A DNA stretch of 28,136 nt, from the IMG/VR virus record IMGVR_UViG_3300022929_000153, positions 1 to 28,136 of that record, one strand, 5' to 3'. Positions 1 through 7,272 of the stretch are shown one piece after another. Source of the DNA: a virus. The notes beneath the pieces were generated by a model. It was not told where the DNA came from, did no database searches, and saw nothing but the letters and a program-made list of their open reading frames with translations. Each line of letters starts with the position of its first letter. Position 1 is the stretch's first letter. A program made the translations under genes and the position numbers.

Positions 1-879
1 TCCTTCTTCAGCTGTAGGATTTTGCATCCACTGGCTGTTCCATTTTGATATAGGTAAAGATGCTTTTACGCCCAGTAGTTCTTCTTTTTTCCAAAACTCT
101 GGCCATAAAGGTTTTTCAGAATCTGGCAAAATTGCAGGAAACTCAACAACTTCCCATTTATCAGCATTTTCGTCGCCTTGTTTATTTAAAACTTTGCCAA
201 CCAGGTCTTTTGTGCTCCATCTGGTCATTACTATCACTATGATTCCGCCAGGCTGCAAACGCTGTCTTGGACCAGAGGTATACCATTCGTAAGCCGATTC
301 TAATGCTTTCGGTGACATTGCATCTTGTTCAGAATGAGGATCGTCAATAATTAATAAATCCGCACCACGACCTGTAATAGCACCACCGACACCAGCAGCA
401 AAGAACTCGCCTTCCTGGTTACTTGTCCAACGACCAGCTGATTTGTTATCGGCTTGTAATTGTAGATCTGGAAAAACATGCTGATAATCATCACTGTCAA
501 TAATGTTTCTAACCTTACGACCGAAACGTACAGCAAGTTCAGCGGTGTGAGTTGTTTGAATTATTTTAAGATTACCACGTCTGCCCATCATCCAAGCAGG
601 AAAAAAAGTTGATGCAAACTCTGATTTTGAGTGTCTTGGTGGCAAACATACTATTAATCTTTTGAGTTTGCCGTCGGCTATTTTATTGAATTTATCAGCA
701 ATAATTTTATGATGTCGGCCTTCTATAAAATCTGGCCACATGTGTTTTATAAAGGTTATAAAATCTTGCTGGCAAACGTCTTGTTTTTCCAGTTGATCAT
801 ATCTTTGTAATAATGCAACAGCCTCAGCTTTGTCTTGTTCAGACAAAATATCAAAATCTTTGAATTGAACATCACTCAT
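1..879 (-). CDS. terL: Terminase large subunit, C-terminus cut by window edge
   Basis: ATPase/nuclease motor that packages phage DNA into the prohead. The open frame runs from an ATG at 879 off the left edge (293 codons seen). Residues 80-86 (PPRHSKS) are the Walker A variant typical of phage terminases, following RLIVCL; residues 174-182 (DLLIIDDPH) are the Walker B motif and acidic pair. An ITGRGAD segment just before Walker B is also family-typical. The RNase H-like nuclease domain lies mostly outside the window. No good Shine-Dalgarno precedes the ATG; instead the arm of an inverted repeat ends 4 bases upstream. It is the last gene seen of the leftward late block, after lysozyme. Identification is firm from motifs; the exact terminase clade is not determined. 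Confidence 0.93.
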   Translation of the reverse strand, partial: MSDVQFKDFDILSEQDKAEAVALLQRYDQLEKQDVCQQDFITFIKHMWPDFIEGRHHKIIADKFNKIADGKLKRLIVCLPPRHSKSEFASTFFPAWMMGRRGNLKIIQTTHTAELAVRFGRKVRNIIDSDDYQHVFPDLQLQADNKSAGRWTSNQEGEFFAAGVGGAITGRGADLLIIDDPHSEQDAMSPKALESAYEWYTSGPRQRLQPGGIIVIVMTRWSTKDLVGKVLNKQGDENADKWEVVEFPAILPDSEKPLWPEFWKKEELLGVKASLPISKWNSQWMQNPTAEEG

Positions 880-964
880 AAGCGAGCTGAGAAACAAGGT
901 AGCGACGATAAAATATGCAACTCAGCTCTAAGCGATAAACGCCTAGGCGTAGTATTACACACAC
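880..964 (-). promoter_or_regulatory. Structured leader between lysozyme and terL
   Basis: The 85-base gap holds an 8-base inverted repeat (GAGCTGAG at 884-891, CTCAGCTC at 921-928), a direct repeat AAGCGA (880-885 and 930-935) and a perfect 12-base palindrome ACGCCTAGGCGT (939-950). In the leftward transcript one hairpin arm ends 4 bases before the terL ATG, so it could hide the initiation region. No ORF fits here. Function (translation control, RNA processing, or DNA site) is inference. Confidence 0.4.
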
Positions 965-1408
965 TTATACTTCGTGCCATTCTTTACCCTCGAATAGTAA
1001 AGCCTCCGCCTCTCTTCTTCTAATTAAACCCTGGAGTACCTTTCCTCCAGCTTTATTCCAACGCTTAATTTGCGCTGGCACTTCTTCGTAATTACCTTCA
1101 TTTAAAACGCGTAACATGGTAGAGCTGCTTAAATTTGATGGCCCTAAATTAAATGTCCAGGAAACCAAAGCATCGTATTGATTTTGCTCTAATGGCACTT
1201 TTACAGCTCTAGTAACAGCTTCTTCAAACTTTGATACGTCGTCCATAAGCAGTTCGTCTGCTTCTTCTTGAGTAATTTGCATATCCATGGTTACACCGTG
1301 AGTGGATCCGTAACCTATTGTCGGCACTCCTGCTGCGCAGTGATATGCTTTAAGTTCGCATCCTTCAAATTTTTTAATTAATGCTAGTCCTTCTTGTGAT
1401 ATTTTCAT
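965..1408 (-). CDS. Endolysin, GH24 (T4/R21-type) lysozyme
   Basis: Muramidase that cleaves peptidoglycan at the end of infection; 147 residues, normal length for R21-type endolysins. The GH24 catalytic signature is complete: Glu15 (KKFEG), eight residues, Cys24 in the Asp/Cys position, five residues, Thr30 (PTIGYG). A Cys at the second position is a known family variant. The C-terminal IKRWNKAGGKVLQGLIRRR segment is also typical. The start is the ATG at 1408, with GGGAGA about 8 bases upstream and one base after the preceding nuclease gene; a longer in-frame start inside that gene is unlikely. There is no signal peptide or SAR-like N-terminus, so it probably needs a holin for release. It follows the spanin pair and nuclease in the same operon. 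Confidence 0.92.
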   Translation of the reverse strand: MKISQEGLALIKKFEGCELKAYHCAAGVPTIGYGSTHGVTMDMQITQEEADELLMDDVSKFEEAVTRAVKVPLEQNQYDALVSWTFNLGPSNLSSSTMLRVLNEGNYEEVPAQIKRWNKAGGKVLQGLIRRREAEALLFEGKEWHEV

Positions 1409-1409
1409 A

Positions 1410-1790
1410 TTAGTAGTCTCCCCATATTTTTTCTTTTTTGCCACCGAAGTAAGGTACTGCATGGCCTTCTTTACAAAGTATTTCACAAATATCGTCTCCT
1501 TCTTCTGTGTAAGGTATTCCCAGGATTCTTCCGTATTTACCTTTACCTAAAGATTTTAGTTTAAATTTACCTACACACAACTCTTTCAGTCGCTCTTTTG
1601 CTGCAAGTCCTAGTTTTTTTTCTGCTAAGTCTCTCGTTCTTGATTCTGGAGTATCAATGCCGTGGAGTCTTACTCTTTGCTTGTGTAGTTTTACTGAAAA
1701 ACCAAGATCTAATACAACGTCTATCGTATCACCGTCAACAACACGATCAAGCTCTGCTCTATATACAAACGCGTCTGGTCCTTTACTCAT
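1410..1790 (-). CDS. Staphylococcal nuclease (SNase-like) homologue
   Basis: A 126-residue thermonuclease-fold protein expected to cut DNA or RNA with Ca2+. The SNase signature residues are all present: Asp21 in VVDGDT, Arg41 and Glu49 in RVRLHGIDTPE with Asp46 between them, and Arg88 in GKYGRILG, matching Asp21, Arg35, Asp40, Glu43 and Arg87 of the staphylococcal enzyme. There is no signal peptide, so it should act in the cytoplasm, perhaps degrading host nucleic acid, though its place inside the lysis genes is odd. The ATG at 1790 overlaps the end of the spanin lipoprotein gene by 8 bases; its stop lies one base before the lysozyme ATG. Close homologues occur in many marine phages (general knowledge). 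Confidence 0.9.
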   Translation of the reverse strand: MSKGPDAFVYRAELDRVVDGDTIDVVLDLGFSVKLHKQRVRLHGIDTPESRTRDLAEKKLGLAAKERLKELCVGKFKLKSLGKGKYGRILGIPYTEEGDDICEILCKEGHAVPYFGGKKEKIWGDY

Positions 1791-2151
1791 TTTCTTGCTC
1801 CTGGCTTACTGTTACTTTTCTATAATACACGACAACTTCTTTGAGTTCATTGATGTATCTTTTGAGCTCTTGCATGTTATAAGCCATAAGCTCATAGTCG
1901 GGTACGGACATAGCAAAAAAAACAACTTGTCCTTGTTCTTTTTCTACTCTAGCTAAAAAATCATCTAAGTTTTGTTCCGATACAACATACCAATAAGGTT
2001 CTTTTAGATCTATTTCTCTTGGTAGTATTGGTTGAACTATTTTACGTTCAACAGGTTTTGTAATTATTTCTACTTTTTTAGTTGGAATTAGGCTGCAACT
2101 GCAAGCCATCATCGAGATTGTCAATACTGCGACTGTCTTGTTCAATGCCAT
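1783..2151 (-). CDS. Outer-membrane spanin (Rz1-like) lipoprotein
   Basis: Probable o-spanin: an outer-membrane lipoprotein that pairs with the inner-membrane spanin to disrupt the outer membrane. 122 residues with a hydrophobic signal (MALNKTVAVLTISMMACSC) and Cys residues fitting a lipobox. The rest is charged and helical. I chose the ATG at 2151, with a perfect AAGGAGGT five bases upstream, over an in-frame TTG one codon earlier. The gene begins inside the 3' end of the preceding coiled-coil membrane gene in another frame (74-base overlap), the classical Rz/Rz1 arrangement. It is longer than the lambda Rz1 and only moderately proline-containing, so the assignment rests on context and lipobox, not on detailed similarity. 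Confidence 0.68.
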   Translation of the reverse strand: MALNKTVAVLTISMMACSCSLIPTKKVEIITKPVERKIVQPILPREIDLKEPYWYVVSEQNLDDFLARVEKEQGQVVFFAMSVPDYELMAYNMQELKRYINELKEVVVYYRKVTVSQEQENE

Positions 2152-2473
2152 CAAATACCTCCTTTGTGGCTTTATTTACTCTTGGTTCAATTAACCCTGG
2201 CTTTGCAGCAGCTAATTTAGATAGGTTGTGTCTTTTAAATATATCTAAATATCTATTCATTTCATTTTGTATTTCTTGTGTTTTAGATTGAAGATCTATT
2301 AAACCTTGTGTTTGTAATGCAAAATCTTTTTCTAAAGATTCTATTGCTTTTTTTTGTTCTGCATCTCGTAACTCGTACGCTTGATTGATGCTTACAAGAT
2401 TTTTATTCTGCATGTAGAGAAAACTACTTACAAGAATGAGAACGCCTATTACTCCTAATAATACTTTACTCAT
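2078..2473 (-). CDS. Inner-membrane spanin (Rz-like)
   Basis: Probable i-spanin: a type II membrane protein with a long periplasmic coiled coil. 131 residues; residues 4-20 form one transmembrane helix (LLGVIGVLILVSSFLYM), followed by a heptad-rich helix of about 60 residues (for example LEKDFALQTQGLIDLQ) and a low-complexity tail. Topology and the out-of-frame overlap with a downstream lipoprotein gene are what is expected for Rz/Rz1. The ATG at 2473 directly abuts the stop of the adenylate cyclase gene. Without a search I cannot exclude another coiled-coil membrane protein. Confidence 0.68.
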   Translation of the reverse strand: MSKVLLGVIGVLILVSSFLYMQNKNLVSINQAYELRDAEQKKAIESLEKDFALQTQGLIDLQSKTQEIQNEMNRYLDIFKRHNLSKLAAAKPGLIEPRVNKATKEVFDGIEQDSRSIDNLDDGLQLQPNSN

Positions 2474-4207
2474 TTAAACCGTCCATATTTTAAGTTCGTC
2501 TTTTTTACCTTTTACTTTTATAGGTTTTAGAGACTTTAACACAAGTTTGCAATTTTTTGCAGTTTCTTGCCCAACTAAAATATCCACACCAACTTCTTTG
2601 GTCGCCGACTCTAACCTTGCGGCTGTATTAACTGGATCACCAATTGCTGAATAATCAAACCTAGTATCGGATCCCATATTTCCAATTACTGCGTAACCAG
2701 AGTTCACACCGATACCAATTTCAACGCCAAGATTCGCCATTTTTATTTTGTCTTGAATTTCTTTTGCACAAAGCACTGCTGCTTGTTCGTGTCCAGGCAT
2801 ATCCAAGGGTGCGTTAAATATAGCCATCATTGCGTCTCCTATATATTTATCAACCATGCCATCATAAAATTTCACTGTATCGGCTTGTATCGTCAAAGTT
2901 TTGTTCATAATCTCGGTAACTTCTTCTGGTGACAATTTTTCACTTAATGATGTAAAGCCACGAAGATCTGTAAATAAAAACGTACAATATTTTTTCTCTC
3001 CACCAAGTTTTAGTAGATCTGGATTATCCTGGAGCTGCTTAACTTGTCTTGGATCCAGATAATGTTCAAATTGTTTTTTGATTTGTTGACGTAATAAATA
3101 CTCTTTTCTAAACCGTAAATAGAAAATAACGCTGCCAATGACAAATTCGGACACTAAAGTCCATGAAAAGTCCAATAAAATGCCTTTTTGGATGCTAAAA
3201 ACGCCTAAGAAGCCCGTCAAGGCCATGAAAATTAGTCCGAAGGCCAATGCCTTGGTCATAGTGAGATATGCGCATACAAGCGAAACTGTGAGCACAAAAA
3301 TCGCGAAAATCAAAATTTCGGCCGCTAAAGCCCAATCTGGAATTTTTGGAGAGTTTTCAATCAAAATTGACTCGGCTAAAGCTGCTTGAACTTTATGTGG
3401 ACCAAGTAATCCAACAGGAGTTGCAACTTGTGGCATGACTCCAGGAGCGTCAACCGATATAAATACAAATTTATTTTCTACTTCCATATCTTGCAAATTA
3501 GTTTCTGGTGTTTTTACCCAAGAGATCCATTTGCGGCCAAGACGATCTACATCTACAGGAGGTAGTCCCTGGACAGTAATTTGTTGCATGCCGTTTTCGT
3601 CACCTTTGATGATGTAAGTTTTAGATCCTGCCAAAACTTTCAATACTTCGGTTCCATAAGATGAAACAAAACCATCTGGAGTTTGCATTAATAAAGGTAT
3701 GCGCCTTACAAGATTGTCTATTTCGGTGGGAGCCGATGACAAGCCTTGAGGGATTAGGGTATATTTGTGGCTGTTCTGGACAACTCCCTTAGACATAATA
3801 CCACTAATATTTTCACCAAGTAAAACAGTACCACTGGTAGATGGATAAATACCGTTATCGTATTCAAACATTGCTAGAACGCTGGGACTATAACTGAGTG
3901 CTTCTAAAAACATATCATCGCCACCGAATCTATCTGCTTGTGGAAAAGATACTACCCAGCCAACACCCATAGCTCCTTTGTTTAAAAGATCAACATGTAT
4001 TTGTGCTAGCTCCTGGCGAGGAAAGGGCCAACCACCAGATTTTTGTATGTCTTCCTGGGTTATGTTAAGAATGACAAAATTACCGCTTGGCTTATATTCT
4101 TTTACAAAGGTATCAAAGGTTTGTAGTTTTAAGATCTGTAAAGGATATAACTGAAACAACAGTGGCAGCGCTAGTAATATAAAAGTTGTGAATATTGTTT
4201 TTTTCAT
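2474..4207 (-). CDS. CHASE2-domain class III adenylate cyclase
   Basis: Membrane-bound nucleotide cyclase predicted to make cAMP from ATP. 577 residues: N-terminal signal-anchor (4-24); periplasmic CHASE2 sensor (about 28-285) with the GGWPFPR motif at 58-64; three membrane helices (about 290-363); linker; C-terminal cyclase domain (about 405-577). All active-site residues are visible: metal Asp414 (FTDLRGFT) and Asp458 (YIGDAMMAIF); adenine-selecting Lys454 and Asp518 (FDYSAIG); transition-state Asn527 and Arg531 (VNTAARLES). The Lys/Asp pair argues for ATP rather than GTP. The ATG overlaps the FecR gene stop by 4 bases. FecR next to CHASE2-cyclase is a familiar bacterial pairing; inside a phage lysis block it is unusual. 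No frameshift or missing residue is seen. Confidence 0.93.
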   Translation of the reverse strand: MKKTIFTTFILLALPLLFQLYPLQILKLQTFDTFVKEYKPSGNFVILNITQEDIQKSGGWPFPRQELAQIHVDLLNKGAMGVGWVVSFPQADRFGGDDMFLEALSYSPSVLAMFEYDNGIYPSTSGTVLLGENISGIMSKGVVQNSHKYTLIPQGLSSAPTEIDNLVRRIPLLMQTPDGFVSSYGTEVLKVLAGSKTYIIKGDENGMQQITVQGLPPVDVDRLGRKWISWVKTPETNLQDMEVENKFVFISVDAPGVMPQVATPVGLLGPHKVQAALAESILIENSPKIPDWALAAEILIFAIFVLTVSLVCAYLTMTKALAFGLIFMALTGFLGVFSIQKGILLDFSWTLVSEFVIGSVIFYLRFRKEYLLRQQIKKQFEHYLDPRQVKQLQDNPDLLKLGGEKKYCTFLFTDLRGFTSLSEKLSPEEVTEIMNKTLTIQADTVKFYDGMVDKYIGDAMMAIFNAPLDMPGHEQAAVLCAKEIQDKIKMANLGVEIGIGVNSGYAVIGNMGSDTRFDYSAIGDPVNTAARLESATKEVGVDILVGQETAKNCKLVLKSLKPIKVKGKKDELKIWTV

Positions 4208-5307
4208 CCAGAAGATTGCCTTATAGTAATAGTAGAGGTTGAGGCTCCGTTAATTTGAACAGTTTTTGATACACCGTCTTGAATAAATATAACCGTGTAA
4301 GAATTATCGCCGTTGACAATGACCTGCGCGTTTTGATTTACCAAACGCATAAGTTTTACTTGAGATCCTTGAATCAGTGTGGTGATTTGTGTTTCTGGAT
4401 CTTGGCCTATATTAGTTCCAGATACTTGTATACCACTTGAAAAATTAGTTAAATTGTCTTCTTCTTTAGCTATACTAAGTTCATCTAAAACGTCTAAAAG
4501 ATCTTCTAAAAAATCTACACTTAATAGATCTATATCCAGTTCATCAAAAGATATATCTTCATCTTCTTGCAAAAAATCCTCGGCTAACAAATCAACATCA
4601 AGCTCAGTAAATTCCAGGTAGTCGGCTTGTTGTGTTTGTTCTTCTTTTTGGTTAGTAAGATCTTCTTTTGGCGGTGATACAATCAACATGTTATCAATAA
4701 AATCTAAAGTTATATCTAAAGTGACAGCTTTACTTGGTGGGTTTTCATAAACCGATGTAGTAGTTGCCTGGTAAGGTTTATTAAGTACGGTTTGGCCCAT
4801 GGCAGTTTGTACTACTATTTCACCGCTTGCATCACCAAATTCATCTGGTAAAAGTATGATCAAACTTTTACCCGTTTCGTCAACCGTACAAACAAAATCG
4901 GTGCCCTGGACAAAAATTTGTGAAGTAGGTGTTGAGAGGGTTATATTTTTTTTGTTAAGTTTGTTGGCATTACCACTAATAAACCTTATGGTACCGCTTG
5001 CAAATTGCAGTGCCATTTTTGACTTATCGGGATTTGGATCATACACATATTCGTTGATCAGAAGCTCAGAGTGTTCGGTGAGCTTTACAGTAGATTCGTC
5101 TAAAAAAGTTATAGCTATTCGGCCAGATGCTGTCTCAACATTATCTAAAGAATTTATGTCAAAATCTAATTCTGCATTATAAGGTTGATCTCTTACTACC
5201 CTACCAAAGCCTTGTAACTCTGTTATGTCTCCAATCGTATCAGCATGTAGTGGTTGTGCCACCATCACTTTGCACAACACAAATATTGCTGTTTGACGTA
5301 TTCGCAA
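4204..5307 (-). CDS. FecR-domain periplasmic protein with acidic repeat tail
   Basis: Exported protein with a FecR domain, probably acting in the periplasm as ligand or partner of the CHASE2 sensor encoded next. After the signal peptide (ending PLHA before DTIG) the FecR core shows DNVETASGRIAITFLDES, ALQFASGTIRFISG and LSTPTSQIFVQGTDF, all family-typical. The second half is acidic with an internal repeat (ELDVDLLAEDFL, then ELDIDLLSVDFLEDLLDVLDEL), and the C-terminus is beta-rich. The start is uncertain: an ATG at 5373 gives an unusually long leader and a 134-base overlap with the curlin gene; TTG at 5307 gives a normal 22-residue signal peptide (chosen); ATG at 5265 leaves almost none. The stop overlaps the cyclase ATG by 4 bases. 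Confidence 0.85.
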   Translation of the reverse strand: MRIRQTAIFVLCKVMVAQPLHADTIGDITELQGFGRVVRDQPYNAELDFDINSLDNVETASGRIAITFLDESTVKLTEHSELLINEYVYDPNPDKSKMALQFASGTIRFISGNANKLNKKNITLSTPTSQIFVQGTDFVCTVDETGKSLIILLPDEFGDASGEIVVQTAMGQTVLNKPYQATTTSVYENPPSKAVTLDITLDFIDNMLIVSPPKEDLTNQKEEQTQQADYLEFTELDVDLLAEDFLQEDEDISFDELDIDLLSVDFLEDLLDVLDELSIAKEEDNLTNFSSGIQVSGTNIGQDPETQITTLIQGSQVKLMRLVNQNAQVIVNGDNSYTVIFIQDGVSKTVQINGASTSTITIRQSSG

Positions 5308-5965
5308 TAATAGAGAGCCAATCGCGCGCCAAAGTTGACGACTGTATAATATTAAATGTGTTGCTGCTTCCATCTAAATCTAAATTGAAATAGCCAGAAT
5401 CAGAGGCTGTGGTGCCAGAGTAACCGCTGGCTGTAAAATTAATGGTGTTACTGCTACCGTTGACATCCATATAGTTTACAGCGTTTTCGTAATCAATATC
5501 AAAATCAAACTCGTTTGAGTCACCAGTTATGATCCAATCTAGATTAAGATATGAAGTGTCGGCATCTTCTGCTAATTTAATATCAGCCTCGTTGCTAGAT
5601 CCCGTTACATCAATATTAAGATCTATATAATCAGCTGTAATCAAACCAGTTGAGTTCAACAATAGATCCCAGACATTACTATCACCCTCAAACTCAAAAA
5701 AACCAGTAAAGTTTCCGCCGTCAATAGCGTCCGATCTAAAAATATTTGAAGATCCAATTTGGTTTATATCTAGTGTCATAGATGCACCATCAAGATCTAA
5801 AGCGGTCATTGTTCCAGACACTGCTGAGGTTCCGCCGATAAGGTTGGAGCTGCCGAGCTGTTCAAGATCAATGCTAGCATTAGAGCCGCTTTGATCAACA
5901 TAAATTTCGTTATCAGCCAGGACTGATAAACTAAAGAGCAAAGAAATGAGGTACCTATTCACCAT
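5240..5965 (-). CDS. Curlin-repeat (CsgA/B-like) secreted protein
   Basis: Predicted amyloid-like fibre subunit or adhesin exported through the CsgG-type pore encoded just upstream. 241 residues with a clear signal peptide (cleavage after SLSVLA). The first repeat, VDQSGSNASIDLEQLGSSN, fits the curlin pattern Q-x(3)-N-x(6)-Q-x(4)-N. Further strand-turn-strand units centre on GSSN or GDSN (about eight: QIGSSNIF, EGDSNVW, TGSSNEAD, TGDSNEFD, NGSSNTIN, DGSSNTFN, TSNSNICV); the Gln positions decay after the second unit. A pair of Cys (ICVVQS and the final TTC) lies at the end. ATG at 5965 overlaps csgG by 11 bases. It could alternatively be a non-amyloid beta-solenoid, but context favours a curli substrate. 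Confidence 0.8.
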   Translation of the reverse strand: MVNRYLISLLFSLSVLADNEIYVDQSGSNASIDLEQLGSSNLIGGTSAVSGTMTALDLDGASMTLDINQIGSSNIFRSDAIDGGNFTGFFEFEGDSNVWDLLLNSTGLITADYIDLNIDVTGSSNEADIKLAEDADTSYLNLDWIITGDSNEFDFDIDYENAVNYMDVNGSSNTINFTASGYSGTTASDSGYFNLDLDGSSNTFNIIQSSTLARDWLSIIANTSNSNICVVQSDGGTTTTC

Positions 5966-6806
5966 AGTATTTCCAATAATTTCGCTCGCGACCTTGTTTA
6001 ATTATATCTACAATACCAATTTCTATGGCGCTTTGCAAAGCGATCGACTTGCTTTCATTCATAGCATTTCCTGTCTCTAATTCTACTAGCTCAGTGTCGT
6101 TTGCAATAAAACGGAATACGTCATTAGAAAGTCCAACCGATAACAAAGTTTTAGTCGTTAAGTTCTCTAACAATATTTCACCCGTGCTAACCGATACAAC
6201 TCGTATTGCAACCAATACTTTGTCTTCTCTGTATTGCTTACTAGTTCCTATACCGAGGTACCTGGCACCTGCTCCGCCTGTAAGCAAATTAGTGTTGTAA
6301 TCAATAATGCCGCCTTCAATAATTAGACCAGCAAAAAGCAAAGGTAGTTGCTCAGATTTTTCGTCGAACTTTTCTCTGGTTGATCTTATAATCTGTCTTT
6401 CTTTAGTTATGTGATCTATACCGACTCTCTCAACTACACGAAAAAACCCAGATTGTTTTAGGGCACGAATTAGATAAGCCTCTGGAGCTTGAGTCATAGC
6501 TGTACTAAAACTGGCATATCCGTCTATTGATTTTCTTTGGCCTGTATAATCACCAAATTTATAAACAGCCACAATCGGTTGTACTTTAGCCAGGGGTACG
6601 TTTTGTATTTCTTCGGTTATAGGTTGATTATTAAAAGCGTCTTCGGAAAAACATTTTGCTTTCCCGATAACTGTAGCTAGGTCTTTATAGTCTTCTTCTG
6701 GATTAAATATACAAGGAGACACACGTTCATAATGTGTCCAGTTTGCACAACTAGCCACCAAAGCCAAAGTCGCCAATAGGAATAGTGATCTCGGTAGTTG
6801 TTTCAT
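5955..6806 (-). CDS. csgG: CsgG-like curli secretion pore lipoprotein
   Basis: Outer-membrane lipoprotein expected to form the nonameric curli export channel. 283 residues against 277 in E. coli. Lipobox LVASC puts the acylated Cys at residue 20. Recognisable family blocks in order: VAVYKFGDYTGQRK, FSTAMTQAPEAYLIRALK, FFRVVERVGIDHITKERQII, GLIIEGGIIDYNTN, TGGAGARYLGIGTSKQYRED, VAIRVVSVSTGEILLENLTT, KTLLSVGLSNDVFRFI, LQSAIEIGIVDIIKQG. In the constriction loop the Phe of FSTA is kept, while the preceding Asn of E. coli is Ser, with a one-residue insertion. Residues about 25-70 with extra Cys are not in E. coli CsgG. ATG 6806 lies 56 bases inside csgF without a clear ribosome site, so translation is probably coupled. 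Confidence 0.95.
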   Translation of the reverse strand: MKQLPRSLFLLATLALVASCANWTHYERVSPCIFNPEEDYKDLATVIGKAKCFSEDAFNNQPITEEIQNVPLAKVQPIVAVYKFGDYTGQRKSIDGYASFSTAMTQAPEAYLIRALKQSGFFRVVERVGIDHITKERQIIRSTREKFDEKSEQLPLLFAGLIIEGGIIDYNTNLLTGGAGARYLGIGTSKQYREDKVLVAIRVVSVSTGEILLENLTTKTLLSVGLSNDVFRFIANDTELVELETGNAMNESKSIALQSAIEIGIVDIIKQGRERNYWKYYGE

Positions 6807-7272
6807 CTAAAGTATTATAAATGGTTAAAGTAATATATGTCCCATCACTGGTCCAACTTATAATATTATCAAAGAGCTCAAAAGATCCTGTTTCTTCTGG
6901 ATTTTCACCAAATAGCTGATCAACTATTTGTCTTGATATTTGCGCAAATATTCTGGACTCAAGGTTTTTAGTAAACCTAGAAACGACTGAGTTTTCTTCG
7001 TCTCTTTTTCTTTGGTCTTCCAAGGCTTTCAAGTCTGCTCGGAGCTGTTCTTTACGCGTATACTCTTGTGATTCTACAGTCAAATAATGTGAGCTGGTGC
7101 CAATCCCAGAAAATGAAGGTGATTTAAAATGAAACTTGATTTCGTCAGCTTTTAAGTTTTCTACAAAAATACCGATAATTAAAATTATGCCAATAAGCAT
7201 TATTGACCATAGCACTTTATCTTTTTCGCGTTGTTCTTTTGCTAATTGTCTTTTAGTCTTTTCTTTGATCAT
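6751..7272 (-). CDS. csgF: CsgF-like curli assembly protein
   Basis: Periplasmic/surface factor that in curli systems inserts into the CsgG pore and couples export to nucleation. 173 residues. An uncleaved-looking basic N-region (about 17 residues) is followed by a hydrophobic stretch (SIMLIGIILIIGIF) and a likely cleavage after ENLKA. The mature start, DEIKFHFKSPSFSGIG, matches the CsgF N-terminal signature F-x-F-x-x-P-x-F-x-G that plugs CsgG. A central helix (QLRADLKALEDQRKRDEE) and a C-terminal beta region (ITLTIYNTLDETTTEITIP) follow the family plan. ATG 7272 has GGCGGATAG just upstream and overlaps the previous gene by 20 bases; a longer GTG start is less likely. The 3' end overlaps csgG by 56 bases. 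Being next to csgG makes the call strong. Confidence 0.85.
   Translation of the reverse strand: MIKEKTKRQLAKEQREKDKVLWSIMLIGIILIIGIFVENLKADEIKFHFKSPSFSGIGTSSHYLTVESQEYTRKEQLRADLKALEDQRKRDEENSVVSRFTKNLESRIFAQISRQIVDQLFGENPEETGSFELFDNIISWTSDGTYITLTIYNTLDETTTEITIPIGDFGFGG

Noticed and set aside
2078-2473. Calling this gene a tail or replication coiled-coil protein
   Set aside because: The N-terminal membrane helix and the out-of-frame overlapping lipoprotein gene fit a spanin better.
4379-4621. Rightward ORF rich in Ser
   Set aside because: Antisense shadow of the acidic repeat tail of the FecR gene.
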